Assembly (NCBI GenBank): GCA_022821385.1
Contig: JAJEDR010000033.1
Coordinates: 1 to 50,724, forward strand
DNA: 50,724 nucleotides
Reading direction: 5' to 3'
Source: Rhodothermales bacterium
GTDB taxonomy: Bacteria; Bacteroidota; Rhodothermia; Rhodothermales; Bin80
Position 1 is the stretch's first letter. Each line of letters opens with the position of its first letter. The translations under genes and the position numbers were made by a program. The notes beneath the pieces were generated by a model. It was given only the letters and a program-made list of their open reading frames with translations, was not told the DNA's origin and ran no database searches. Shown piece after piece: positions 35,464 through 45,164 of this stretch.

Positions 35464-36921
35464 ATGGAACGGAAGCCCAGCATTTGGCAAGCACTGCTCC
35501 CCGTAGCATTCTTGATCCTTTTGCTGGTTGCTTCAGTGAACTTCTTCGGTTCGGATGCATCATATGGTCCGAACCAGATTGCGCTCATACTTGCTGCTGT
35601 AGTGGCTGCATTGGTTGGACTGCGCCTCGGGTTCACATGGAAGCAGATGCAGGAAGCCATGGTCAAGGGTGTGTCCCTGGCTATGGGAGCGATCTTCATC
35701 CTGTTGGTAGTAGGCTCCCTGATTGGCACCTGGATTATGGGGGGAATTGTTCCGACCATGATGTACTATGGTTTGCAGATACTGAATCCCGCTATTTTTT
35801 ACACTGCCTGTTGTGTTATTTGCGCGATCGTAGCGGTTGTATCGGGAAGTTCCTGGACTACTGCCAGCACAATCGGGATTGCCTTGGTCGGGATTGCTGC
35901 GGCATTTGACCTGCATTTGGGGATTGCGGCGGGGGCGATCATTTCAGGAGCATATTTTGGGGACAAGCTGTCTCCGCTGTCTGATACGACCAACATGGCG
36001 CCTGCCATGGTGGGGACAGAGCTCTTCGTGCACATCCGGCATATGCTATGGACGACTGTGCCAAGTATCACGATTGCCTTGATCCTCTTTACAGTGATTG
36101 GGTTTGTGCAGCAGCCATCGGCGACGGAGGCTTCCGGTTTGTCCGAGATACTGTTTGCTCTGGATAACAGCTATAATCTGGGAGTACATCTGCTTATTCC
36201 GGTGGTTATCGTACTGGTTCTGATTTACAAAAAGATGCCAGCTTTCCCTGCACTTCTTATCGGTGCGCTGATGGGAGGAGTGACTGCAATGATTTTTCAG
36301 CAGGAGGTCGTAATGGCTTTTGTGAATGAACCCGACATGCCACGGATGCTGGCGTTGTTTAAGGGGTTCTGGATGGTCATGTTTGGCGAGTTTACTGCGG
36401 ATACGGGTAATGAGGCGCTCAATGATCTGTTGACCCGAGGTGGAATGGCAAGCATGTTGGATACAATCTGGCTTGTTGTTTCGGCGATGATGTTCGGTGC
36501 TGCGATGGAAAAGACGGGTATGTTGGCCGCGATCACAAGAATGATCCTTGGGGCCGCACGCAGCACGGGTAGTCTAATATTGGCTACGCTGGGCACCGCG
36601 CTGGGACTCAATATCATTGCCGGTGACCAGTATATCTCTATAGTAGTACCAGGTCGCATGTATCGGGCGGAATTTGAGAAGCGGGGCCTGCATCCTAAAA
36701 ATCTTTCCCGTGCCTTGGAGGACTCAGGCACGCTCACCTCTGCGTTAATTCCCTGGAATACGTGTGGTGCATTTATGGCGGCCACGCTAGGTGTACCCAC
36801 ACTATATTACTTGCCGTTTGCTTTCTTCAATTACACCAACCCGGTTATCAGTGCCATTTACGGGTTCACCGGTTTCACAATAATCCCCCTGGAAGAGGGC
36901 GAAGCACGAGATAGCGACTAG
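35464..36921 (+). CDS. nhaC: NhaC-type Na+/H+ antiporter
   Basis: This 485-aa integral membrane protein with about 11 hydrophobic segments shows NhaC features: ALIGTW-like GSLIGTWIMGGIVPTMMYYG, VSGSSWTTASTIGIAL, GAYFGDKLSPLSDTTNMAPA and IAGDQYISIVVPGRMY near the end. It exchanges Na+ (perhaps with other substrates in this family) for H+. Linked to the AGCS symporter by a 17-bp gap. No terminator is visible after the stop. Confidence 0.93.
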   Translation: MERKPSIWQALLPVAFLILLLVASVNFFGSDASYGPNQIALILAAVVAALVGLRLGFTWKQMQEAMVKGVSLAMGAIFILLVVGSLIGTWIMGGIVPTMMYYGLQILNPAIFYTACCVICAIVAVVSGSSWTTASTIGIALVGIAAAFDLHLGIAAGAIISGAYFGDKLSPLSDTTNMAPAMVGTELFVHIRHMLWTTVPSITIALILFTVIGFVQQPSATEASGLSEILFALDNSYNLGVHLLIPVVIVLVLIYKKMPAFPALLIGALMGGVTAMIFQQEVVMAFVNEPDMPRMLALFKGFWMVMFGEFTADTGNEALNDLLTRGGMASMLDTIWLVVSAMMFGAAMEKTGMLAAITRMILGAARSTGSLILATLGTALGLNIIAGDQYISIVVPGRMYRAEFEKRGLHPKNLSRALEDSGTLTSALIPWNTCGAFMAATLGVPTLYYLPFAFFNYTNPVISAIYGFTGFTIIPLEEGEARDSD

Positions 36922-37129
36922 CTGTTTTCGTCTGATTCGGCTTTGTCCTCCACCTCCAACTGTATCCGTCCAGGAATCGTATTTTGAACGAACCTCACCC
37001 GGATAATTGTATCTGTGTGTTATCCGCAGTTGCATACAGGAGCAGACCCTGCTCAGATGTATCTGCGGCCTGAACGGCACCGGGTACTGTCCGGCGACAA
37101 TCAAACCTGAAAGGAGGAAGTTCAGTCAT
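36918..37129 (-). pseudogene. Possible small frameshifted gene
   Basis: From an ATG at 37129 the minus strand reads MTELPPFRFDCRRTVPGAVQ and continues for 44 codons to TGA at 36995. A second frame, entered near 37005, reads IRVRFVQNTIPGRIQLEVED and ends at TAG 36918. Joined, they make about 70 protein-like residues, but the frame is broken by a length of two modulo three. It may be a decayed small gene, or chance; I recognise no family. The rest of 36922-37171 is intergenic. Confidence 0.25.
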
Positions 37130-37171
37130 AGCCACGGATAAGGTCAGGAGACGTAATTCTTTATTGCGCAA

Positions 37172-39151
37172 ATGTCAGATTTCATAAAGGAGGGGATCAC
37201 AAGTACATCAGTATGGGCCAGCGTTCGTTGCTCCACGGGGCAGCGTAGCACCACATTCTGTCATTTCAGCCCCATAGCAAGGCGGGCTCATCGCTGGCTT
37301 GTATGTTTTTCTGCTCTGATCTCACTTTTCTCATTTCTGCTCGGCCCAGTTCTCGCGCAGATGCCCGAGCATGCCCCTTCCAGAGAGTTCGACGTCAGAG
37401 AATGGGAAAACCCAAGATGGAAGAACGTAGACATGGGAAGGTCAATTCTTGATCAGCATGAGCGCTTCCGGCTGAAGGCAGAAGCACGCCGGATCTTTCA
37501 GGATGAGTTCTACGGGGAAATGCCTGTTGCTGCAATTTTGAAAGTGAAGCCAGTCACACATGCGGGCATGAGTATTTGCGACCGAACGGCTGTCGTAATG
37601 AGTGCGATCTTGCGTCAGATTCCTGGTACGAATGATTGTGCAGAAGTTACTGGTACACAACTAGCCGCAATCGCAGATACTCTATCGTTAAACTCTAAAA
37701 ATATTTCAAGCCTGAAGGCCGGAGATTTTGATGGTCTGATTTCACTGACTGGGCTTTGGTTGAATGGTAATTCTCTGGTCACGCTCCCCGAGGGCATCTT
37801 TGATGAACTGACCTCGCTGATCGGGCTTAGTTTGAGCGATAATGATTTGAGTGTACTCCCGGACAGCATCTTTGATAAACTGACCGCGCTAACTGGGCTT
37901 TCTTTGAATGGTAATGATCTGGTCACGCTCCCCGAGGGCATCTTTGATGAGCTGACCTCGCTGGACAGGCTTTTTCTGTATGGTAATGCTCTGGACACGC
38001 TCCCCAACGGCATCTTTGATGAGCTGACCTCGCTGACTGAGCTTTCTTTGTGGGGTAATGCTCTGAACACGCTGCCCATAGGCATCTTTGATGAACTGGG
38101 CTCGCTGGAGGGGCTTTACTTGGATCTTAATGATCTGAGCACGCTCCCCAAGGGAATCTATAATGAATTGACCTCGCTGACTGGGCTTGGTTTATCGGGA
38201 AATAATCTGAGTACACTCCCTGTGGGCATCTTTGATGAACTGACCTCGCTGACCTGGCTATACTTGTATGATAACGATCTGAGCACACTCCCCGAGGGAA
38301 TCTTTGATGAATTGACCTCGCTGACTGGGCTTGGTTTATCGGGAAATGATCTGAACACGCTCCCCGAGGGCATCTTTGATGGACTGACCTCGCTGACTTG
38401 GCTTTACTTGTATGATAATAATCTGAGTACGCTCCCCGAGGGCATCTTTGAAGATCTTACTGAATTGTACTCGAGTAATTCTGGTGGCTTACTTCTTCAA
38501 GGTAACCCAGGAGCACCCTTCCGTCCGGTAGTCAATGCAAGCGCAGATCTAACGGTACAGCCGGGAGCTGAGGTTTCTATTTCAGGCAGCGTCACGGGTT
38601 CCTGGGGAAGTTTCGTTCGGTGGACTTGGACTCAAGTAGACGGCCCAGATTCAGACATTCCTGTTTCAGGGGCATTACCCTTGACGGGTGGAAATACGGC
38701 CATGCCCAGTTTTACAGCACCAACGACAGAAGGAGAACTGCACTATAGATTGGTTGCAACTCCGGGACATGAAGGGACGCCGCCCGAGGCCTACGGATAT
38801 GCAATCTCAGATCCTGATTGGATTACGGTACGCGTGGGCGTCGCCACCAATGTAGCGGAAGTACCTCTGGTTGTGGACTTTGATTTGCTTGGGAATTACC
38901 CCAATCCATTCAATCCGTCTACCACTATTCTGCTGGATATGCCGGAGGCGGCAGCAGTATCCGTAGATATATTTAATATGTTGGGACAGCTGGCACATCG
39001 GGAAGATTTCCCGGCTGTAGCGGCCGGTCCTTCACAGCCCTTGCCCCTCAAAGTTTCTAATCTGCCTTCCGGCGTGTACGTCTATCACGTCACGGCGAAA
39101 ATAGGGATAGAAATTCATCATGCCCGTGGTCACATGACACTCATCAAGTAG
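37172..39151 (+). CDS. Secreted leucine-rich-repeat protein with T9SS C-terminus
   Basis: This 659-aa protein has a long basic N-region (1-38), then a signal anchor-like core (WLVCFSALISLFSFLLGPV) with likely cleavage at VLAQ near residue 62. No later in-frame ATG precedes it, so the ATG at 37172 stands. A helical segment and two Cys (about 143-161) cap the LRR. Residues 192-431 are ten 24-residue repeats of the type LxxLxLxxNxLxxLPxGIFDELTS. After a beta domain (about 450-565) the C-terminus has LGNYPNPFNPSTTILLDMPE, VDIFNMLGQL and a final GHMTLIK, a T9SS type A sorting domain. It is probably surface-exposed and binds proteins or other cells. Single-gene unit. Confidence 0.88.
   Translation: MSDFIKEGITSTSVWASVRCSTGQRSTTFCHFSPIARRAHRWLVCFSALISLFSFLLGPVLAQMPEHAPSREFDVREWENPRWKNVDMGRSILDQHERFRLKAEARRIFQDEFYGEMPVAAILKVKPVTHAGMSICDRTAVVMSAILRQIPGTNDCAEVTGTQLAAIADTLSLNSKNISSLKAGDFDGLISLTGLWLNGNSLVTLPEGIFDELTSLIGLSLSDNDLSVLPDSIFDKLTALTGLSLNGNDLVTLPEGIFDELTSLDRLFLYGNALDTLPNGIFDELTSLTELSLWGNALNTLPIGIFDELGSLEGLYLDLNDLSTLPKGIYNELTSLTGLGLSGNNLSTLPVGIFDELTSLTWLYLYDNDLSTLPEGIFDELTSLTGLGLSGNDLNTLPEGIFDGLTSLTWLYLYDNNLSTLPEGIFEDLTELYSSNSGGLLLQGNPGAPFRPVVNASADLTVQPGAEVSISGSVTGSWGSFVRWTWTQVDGPDSDIPVSGALPLTGGNTAMPSFTAPTTEGELHYRLVATPGHEGTPPEAYGYAISDPDWITVRVGVATNVAEVPLVVDFDLLGNYPNPFNPSTTILLDMPEAAAVSVDIFNMLGQLAHREDFPAVAAGPSQPLPLKVSNLPSGVYVYHVTAKIGIEIHHARGHMTLIK
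37745..38464 (+). repeat. Ten tandem 72-bp LRR-coding repeats
   Basis: Ten in-phase units of 72 bp, sharing a core such as CTCCCCGAGGGCATCTTTGA. Units 7+8 and 9+10 are most alike as a 144-bp pair, and units 1 and 3 are near-identical in protein, showing recent higher-order duplication. These are coding repeats, not CRISPR or satellite DNA. Confidence 0.95.
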
Positions 39152-39423
39152 AACCAATAATGCGAACATAGCTACATTGCTTAACTGTCGTCGACTTCAT
39201 TATTTGACCTGTCACCAAAAGATTAGTCCCGGTGCTGGATGATTTTTGGGAACTCTCACCTGCGGGTAAGCATTGCCATCTCATCAAAGTGGACTAGCTT
39301 GATACGAGGCTTTTGCAAAATTAACTGCAGAAATTCGCCAGTGTCTTTTGGCACACTCCGTGAAGCTTGGTACACTAGACCTCGTAGGCCTTTTGACCGA
39401 GCATCTTTCTATATCTGGAGTGC

Positions 39424-42210
39424 TCACTCCGGTAAGAGCGTTACCTGTACATATTGGTCGCGAAGCAGTGATCGTGCTGCTTCACGTATGTCTTCAGCTG
39501 TCAGTTCGTCAACTAGTACCTCATAGCGGTAGATATCAAGATAATCCTCGTCCGTGGTATCGAAATAAAACTGAATCTGGTCAAGCCAAAATCCGTTAGT
39601 CTCCAGACTGACCTCACGACTGCGGAGATGTTGGGCTTTGATGCGATCTAGGTAGGAGGTCAGATCAAGGCCGTGCTGAATCTGTGCAATATCGTCGAAC
39701 ACGGCCTGAATAAGCTCTTCCACGCGAGCGGGATCGCACCCAAAGAAGATGCTCAGCGTAAATTGGCCGTCAGGGAGACGGGTTGAACCCGATTGTACAG
39801 ATGCGCTGTAGATTCCAGACCGTTTTTCTCGTAACTCCTCACGCAGCCGAATGTCCAGTACATCAGAAAGCGCACGCAGGATGTATCTGTTGGATCGTGT
39901 GTAGTCAAAATCGTCGTGAAAGATGATGGCTACCTGTGATTGAGGATCCTGTCCCTTGTAAACTTGGCGAATGACAGGGCCTTGTGGAAGATCCGGAGCT
40001 GTATCGCGCCAGGACTCTTCCCGGGAGGTTTGAGGTAATGCTCCCAGATACTTTGCTGCCAAATTACGCACCGATATAGAGTCTAGGTTGCCGACCAGGA
40101 TGAAGGTGAAGTCATCCATATCGGCGAAGCGATCCAGGTAGATATCCAATGCATCCTCAGCGTTAAGGTCGTTGATTTGATCAATGCTTAGCAGCTTGTA
40201 GCGAGGGTTGTCAGGATAGAAAGCGGTGAATAAGGTATCCTGGAATGCCGCCCCGGGCGTGTTAATACGCCCCTCCAGTTGTGCGAGTTGGCTATTCTTG
40301 AAAGATTGGAGTGAAGAGTTGTCGATGCGGGGAAAAGTAGCATACAGGTAAATCAACTGAAAAAGTGTTTCTATATCCTCGGGGGTAGAACGGCCTCTGA
40401 AGCCCTCCGAGTAATCACCAATGAACGGCGATACCCGGACGAATTGACCCGAAAGCTTCCGCACTAGCTCCGACTGATTGAATGTACCTACTCCACTGCG
40501 TCCGACCAGGCCTGGAGCGACACTCGCGGTAAAATATTTGTCGTCTTCTATAAGGGAACTCCCCCCGGGGCTGAATGCAGAAAGCAGGATCTCATTGTTC
40601 CTGAAAGTAGTAGGTTTCAGTATGACCCGTATTCCATTATTGAGTGTCAGGATGTGAATCCCTAGTGTGTCGATTGCTGATTCATGGACGATGCGACCTC
40701 CGTGAGGTAATTCGTCAATAAGCGGGCGATCTGTGTTCTGATCTGCAAGTGGGACTGTTTTCCGGGACAGGGCATCATCCAGGAGGATAGCCAGTTCATC
40801 CTCCGTGGGAGGGGTAAGGTCCGCTACATCGGGCAGGGTGACAATCATTACGCGGGACTCAGGTGCAAGCTGCTCGCGAACTGATGCATGCAGTTCCTCA
40901 AGAGTAATACGATTCATTAGGTCACGCACCAGACGTAGTTGAGTCTCTGCATGCATTACCGGACTTTTGTCCAAGAAATGGTTGACCAACCGGGCGGCAT
41001 ATGTGCTGCTTGGCGTGTTTTCCTGATCATTGGCGGCACGCTCGTAGGCTCGCAGCAGGACACTCTTCTGTCTATCAAGTTCACCTGCGGTGAAACCATG
41101 CTGCAGTATTCGTGCAGTCTCTTCTAAAAAGCCTCCGAAGCCGGAAGTTATGCTGTCTGGTGTCACTTGTGCAGCCAGGCTGTGCGTACGTAGCGGTCGG
41201 ACAATGGAACCGGTGGTCAGCCGTCCCCACAGAAATGGTGAACGTGTGCCATCCCTTGCAATCTCTGCAAGGCGACGGTTAAATATTCCTCCGGTCAATC
41301 GTTCAGCTAGATATCTCCGGTAATCCGCCTGTGTAAAGCGTGGTGCAGCAGGGCGCCGGTGTATAATTTCGAGTTGCACAGCGGAGATTTCAGGGTCAGT
41401 TATGACCTTGTATACGGGTTCCTTTGACAATGGGACGGCAAAGGTCGGGCGATCATGCGTGGAAGTGGGCTGTTCCCAGTCCGCGAAGTGTTCTTGGATG
41501 AATTCTCTTGCGGTATCGGCTGACAAATCCCCCACAACGACGATCGCCATAAGGTCTGGTCGGTACCACCTTTGATAATATCTTCGAACAGCATCTGGAA
41601 GTCCCTCCTGTATGGATAGCGTATCTCCAATTGGGCGGCGCACTTCGTATTGTGAACCTTCGAGTAATACGGGGATAATCTGGTCACGTGTACGACCGGC
41701 AGCGCCACGGCCGCGGCGCCATTCTTCCAGTATCACGCCGCGTTCAGCATTGATTTCTTCGTCGGACATAGTCGCATGCTCAGCCCAGTCCCGAAGCACC
41801 GCAAATCCTGTTTCAACGACCTGCATGCTGTCGGTTGGCACCTCAAGCATGTAGACAGTCTCGTCGAACGAGGTGTACGCGTTGAGATCCGCCCCAAACC
41901 GCATGCCCACTTGTTCAAAGAACGAAACGAGCTCCTGCCGGGGAAACCTTGCTGTACCATTGAAGAGCATGTGCTCAACAAAGTGTGCGAATCCGCGTTG
42001 ATCGTCCTCTTCAAGAACGCTACCCGCATTGACGACCATGCGTAACTGCACCCTGTTCTCGGGCTCGTTGTTTTCAAGAATGTAGTAGGTTAATCCGTTG
42101 GCGAGCGTATCAATATGTACTCGGGGGTCCATCTGGAGGTGTTGCCCGTGTACACGAAGTGCACATACGGCAATACTGAGAAAAATTAGTAGACAGCGAA
42201 CCCGTATCAT
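39424..42210 (-). CDS. M16-family (pitrilysin-like) zinc peptidase, two-domain
   Basis: This 928-aa protein starts with a signal peptide (residues 1-22, cleavage at RVHGQ), so it acts outside the inner membrane. The inverted zinc motif is H76-F-V-E79-H80 with the distal ligand E156 in INAERGVILEEW. The catalytic M16 domain is followed by M16C-type non-catalytic domains (SAFSPGGSSL, and a second half to the C-terminus). Periplasmic M16 enzymes degrade peptides. No lipobox. The gene stands alone on this strand. Its start lies 35 bp from the divergent DUF6807 gene. The 272 bp beyond its stop hold nothing recognisable. Confidence 0.92.
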   Translation of the reverse strand: MIRVRCLLIFLSIAVCALRVHGQHLQMDPRVHIDTLANGLTYYILENNEPENRVQLRMVVNAGSVLEEDDQRGFAHFVEHMLFNGTARFPRQELVSFFEQVGMRFGADLNAYTSFDETVYMLEVPTDSMQVVETGFAVLRDWAEHATMSDEEINAERGVILEEWRRGRGAAGRTRDQIIPVLLEGSQYEVRRPIGDTLSIQEGLPDAVRRYYQRWYRPDLMAIVVVGDLSADTAREFIQEHFADWEQPTSTHDRPTFAVPLSKEPVYKVITDPEISAVQLEIIHRRPAAPRFTQADYRRYLAERLTGGIFNRRLAEIARDGTRSPFLWGRLTTGSIVRPLRTHSLAAQVTPDSITSGFGGFLEETARILQHGFTAGELDRQKSVLLRAYERAANDQENTPSSTYAARLVNHFLDKSPVMHAETQLRLVRDLMNRITLEELHASVREQLAPESRVMIVTLPDVADLTPPTEDELAILLDDALSRKTVPLADQNTDRPLIDELPHGGRIVHESAIDTLGIHILTLNNGIRVILKPTTFRNNEILLSAFSPGGSSLIEDDKYFTASVAPGLVGRSGVGTFNQSELVRKLSGQFVRVSPFIGDYSEGFRGRSTPEDIETLFQLIYLYATFPRIDNSSLQSFKNSQLAQLEGRINTPGAAFQDTLFTAFYPDNPRYKLLSIDQINDLNAEDALDIYLDRFADMDDFTFILVGNLDSISVRNLAAKYLGALPQTSREESWRDTAPDLPQGPVIRQVYKGQDPQSQVAIIFHDDFDYTRSNRYILRALSDVLDIRLREELREKRSGIYSASVQSGSTRLPDGQFTLSIFFGCDPARVEELIQAVFDDIAQIQHGLDLTSYLDRIKAQHLRSREVSLETNGFWLDQIQFYFDTTDEDYLDIYRYEVLVDELTAEDIREAARSLLRDQYVQVTLLPE

Positions 42211-42245
42211 TGCTTGGTGTGAATTACACCTATCTCTCTAAGGTC

Positions 42246-43442
42246 ATGAAGACAAGACGGTTCCACTTTTCCTCTAAGTTGATTGTTCTGCTCACGCTCT
42301 TTATATCTGCGTGCGGCCAGGATGTGCTGCTTACTTTTGAAACTACAGGCAGAGATAAACTACGCCCACTGGCTATTGTCACTTTTGCAGTTGATCTCGA
42401 GAGTGGAACCTATACGGCGCGCGACCACACGGGTAAGCGTGCAGACTTACAGGTGGATGGGGACGGCATGGCTACGTTCCTGGTGACACGAGCGTTGCCC
42501 GGTGCCATTACGAGATGGACAGTCAGACTGGATCAGGATGCACCCCCAAAGGTTGAGGCAGTCAGTAGAGGCGAAGCCGTTCTTATCAGGGCTGATGGAC
42601 GGGATATAGTAGCATACCGTACAGCAAAGGGTAGGGTACCCCGTGAGGATATACCGGACGTCTACAACCGGGATGGTTATCTGCACCCGGTATGGACCCC
42701 CAGTGGTCGTGTAGTTACGGATGACTATCCGCCTGATCATATTCATCACCATGGCATTTGGGCGGCTTGGACGAATACAATTTTCCAGGGACGAACACCG
42801 GACTTCTGGAATATGGGGCGTGCTACCGGGCGTGTTGAAATCGTGGCACTGGACAGTGTATGGAGTGGAATCGTCCACGCAGGGTTGAATGCCCGCCATA
42901 GATATGTGGACATGATTCACGAAGAAGTTACAGCGCTGAATGAAGCCTGGCATGTGAAAGTGTACAGAACATCAACCGATATAAATATTCTAGATCTTTC
43001 GCTGACTCAGATAGCGGCTACCGACAGCGTCTTGGTGCTTCCAGAGTACAGGTATGGTGGTGTTGGTGTTCGCGGCCATAGGGGTTGGGTCGGAGAGGAG
43101 GGGACAGAGTTCTTTACTTCTGAAGGGCTAACACGAGAAAATGGGCATGCTACGCGCGCGCGCTGGTGTCATATAGGTGGAATAGTAGATGGAGAGCGAG
43201 TGGGTATTGCCGTGCTCAGCCACCCAGATAATCACGAATCTCCCCAACCGATGCGGATTCATCCAACGGAGCCGTTCTTCAACTTTGCACCCACCCAGGC
43301 AGGTCAATTTGAAATTTCATCGAATGAGCATACGACTTGGAAGTATCGGTTTGTAACTTATGACGGTGCGTATGATCAGGACCTTCTTGATGCCTTATGG
43401 GCGGACTATGCCAATCCACTAACTGTGCATATCATTCGTTGA
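42246..43442 (+). CDS. DUF6807 (PmoA-like) family lipoprotein
   Basis: I use the ATG at 42246, giving MKTRRFHFSSKLIVLLTLF and the lipobox FISAC with Cys23; the frame extends 12 codons upstream from a TTG without signal features. The mature part (about 375 aa) matches the DUF6807 family, once named after PmoA: YNRDGYLHPVWTPSG, DYPPDHIHHHGIWAAW (a His-rich loop), FWNMGRATGRVE and HPDNHESPQPMRIHP. The name implies methane oxidation, but there is no evidence of this; such proteins often sit with sugar-catabolic genes. It is followed after 6 bp by a GMC oxidoreductase. Function unknown. Confidence 0.85.
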   Translation: MKTRRFHFSSKLIVLLTLFISACGQDVLLTFETTGRDKLRPLAIVTFAVDLESGTYTARDHTGKRADLQVDGDGMATFLVTRALPGAITRWTVRLDQDAPPKVEAVSRGEAVLIRADGRDIVAYRTAKGRVPREDIPDVYNRDGYLHPVWTPSGRVVTDDYPPDHIHHHGIWAAWTNTIFQGRTPDFWNMGRATGRVEIVALDSVWSGIVHAGLNARHRYVDMIHEEVTALNEAWHVKVYRTSTDINILDLSLTQIAATDSVLVLPEYRYGGVGVRGHRGWVGEEGTEFFTSEGLTRENGHATRARWCHIGGIVDGERVGIAVLSHPDNHESPQPMRIHPTEPFFNFAPTQAGQFEISSNEHTTWKYRFVTYDGAYDQDLLDALWADYANPLTVHIIR

Positions 43443-43448
43443 CAGCTT

Positions 43449-45146
43449 ATGAATTACCATCAACAGCAGCAGTATGATGCCATTGTAGTTGGTTCGGGAA
43501 TGTCTGGCGGATGGGCTATGATGGAGCTTTGTCGGCTTGGTCTCAAGACGCTGGTTCTTGAACGTGGACGAATGGTGCGTCACGTCGTAGACTACATTAC
43601 TGAACATAAGGCGCCATGGGAGCTTCCGCATCGGGGGCGTGTTCCTCCTGCTACGGTACGCGAGGAATACCCAGTACAAAGCAAGACGTATGCATTCTCC
43701 GAGGCCACCCGTCATTTCTTTATGCGTGACTCGGAACATCCGTACGTTCAGGACGAACCCTATACGTGGATACAGGCAAATGTGGTTGGTGGAAGATCAT
43801 TAATGTGGGCCCGCCAGAGCTACCGACTGAGCCCCATGGATTTTGAGGCTAACCTAGTGGATGGTAATGGCGTGGATTGGCCGATTCGATATGCCGATTT
43901 GGCTCCTTGGTATGATCATGTAGAAAGAACTATTGGTGTGAGTGGGCAGGCGGAAGGCTTATCACAACTGCCGGATGGGATATTCCAGAAGCCCATGCCC
44001 ATGAACATCGTGGAGCGCATGCTTAAGGAGCGTGTGGAAGCACGTTTCCCAGAGAGAACAGTTACGATAGGGCGGACTGCGACACTAACAGAAGCGCTGG
44101 GGGATCGCGCAGCATGTCACTATTGCGGGCCGTGCGAGCGAGGTTGCTCTACCAGTTCATATTATAGCACCCTTAGTGTTGCACTCCCGAGAGCAAGGGA
44201 GACGGGGAATCTTACGCTGCGACCGAATAGTCTTGTTTGCGGTGTCAACTATGATGAAGCCACGAATAGGGCGACAGGAGTAGATGTGATTGATACGGAG
44301 TCGGGGGAGCGGATGACATTCACTGGGCGGCTGGTTTTTTTGTGTGCGTCCTCAATGAATACCGCTCGTATAATGCTTCTTTCGGTCAGTCGAAACTTTC
44401 CAGACGGTATCGCAAACACCAGTGGAGTGCTCGGCCATTACCTCATGGATCATCACTATCATGTAGGGGCTAATGCTTCGTTTGATGGGTACACTGATCG
44501 GTATTATCAGGGGAATCGCCCGAACGGGATCTACATCCCCAGGTTTCGCAATCTGGGCCCGGAAACCCATCATCCTTCATTTGTACGGGGGTATGGGTTT
44601 CAGGGGAGCGCCAGCCGACAGAGTTGGTCCCGTGGCAACAGTATGAGCGGATTCGGGAGTGAGTTTAAGCACAGCCTGCGCGAGCCTGGCCGCTGGAGGT
44701 TGGGGCTGGGAGGCTTTGGTGAAACGTTGCCACGGTACAACAATTACTGCATGCTGGATCCCTCGGTGCTTGATCAGTGGGGGTTACCGGTGCTTAAATT
44801 CCATGTTACCCGTGATGATAATGATCGGGCCATGCGGAAGGACATGATGGAGACTGCTGCAGAAATGCTGGAAGCAGGTGGAGCAAGAAATGTCTCTACC
44901 TACGACACATGGCAGGACGCTCCTGGGTTAGGCAATCACGAAATGGGCGCCGCCCGAATGGGGCGTGATCCTGCAACGAGCGTACTGAATGCCTATAATC
45001 AGTGTCACGACGTAAGTAATTTGTTTGTGACCGACGGTGCATGCATGACTTCGTCAGCATGCCAGAATCCATCCCTCACTTACATGGCGCTAACTGCACG
45101 CGCATGTGATTATGCCGTTCGGCAATTATCGGCCGGCTCGCTATAG
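43449..45146 (+). CDS. GMC-family FAD oxidoreductase
   Basis: This 565-aa enzyme has the FAD fold VGSGMSGGWAMMELCRLGLK from about residue 14, and a later WIQANVVGGRSLMWARQSYR substrate/FAD loop. A Cys motif CHYCGPCERGC is typical of the sugar/gluconate-dehydrogenase-like GMC subgroup. The C-terminal catalytic region has GNHEMGAARMG and SACQNPSLTYMAL. No signal peptide or small subunit-3 gene is visible, which is unusual for the membrane-bound gluconate-dehydrogenase type. It lies between DUF6807 and the hydroxyacid dehydrogenase-like gene, suggesting sugar or sugar-acid oxidation. Confidence 0.9.
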   Translation: MNYHQQQQYDAIVVGSGMSGGWAMMELCRLGLKTLVLERGRMVRHVVDYITEHKAPWELPHRGRVPPATVREEYPVQSKTYAFSEATRHFFMRDSEHPYVQDEPYTWIQANVVGGRSLMWARQSYRLSPMDFEANLVDGNGVDWPIRYADLAPWYDHVERTIGVSGQAEGLSQLPDGIFQKPMPMNIVERMLKERVEARFPERTVTIGRTATLTEALGDRAACHYCGPCERGCSTSSYYSTLSVALPRARETGNLTLRPNSLVCGVNYDEATNRATGVDVIDTESGERMTFTGRLVFLCASSMNTARIMLLSVSRNFPDGIANTSGVLGHYLMDHHYHVGANASFDGYTDRYYQGNRPNGIYIPRFRNLGPETHHPSFVRGYGFQGSASRQSWSRGNSMSGFGSEFKHSLREPGRWRLGLGGFGETLPRYNNYCMLDPSVLDQWGLPVLKFHVTRDDNDRAMRKDMMETAAEMLEAGGARNVSTYDTWQDAPGLGNHEMGAARMGRDPATSVLNAYNQCHDVSNLFVTDGACMTSSACQNPSLTYMALTARACDYAVRQLSAGSL

Positions 45147-45164
45147 CTATAACAGTATTTGTAA

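Noticed and set aside
37745..38464. Regular repeats that could suggest a CRISPR array
   Set aside because: The units are contiguous, in frame and encode a leucine-rich repeat; there are no spacers and no cas genes.
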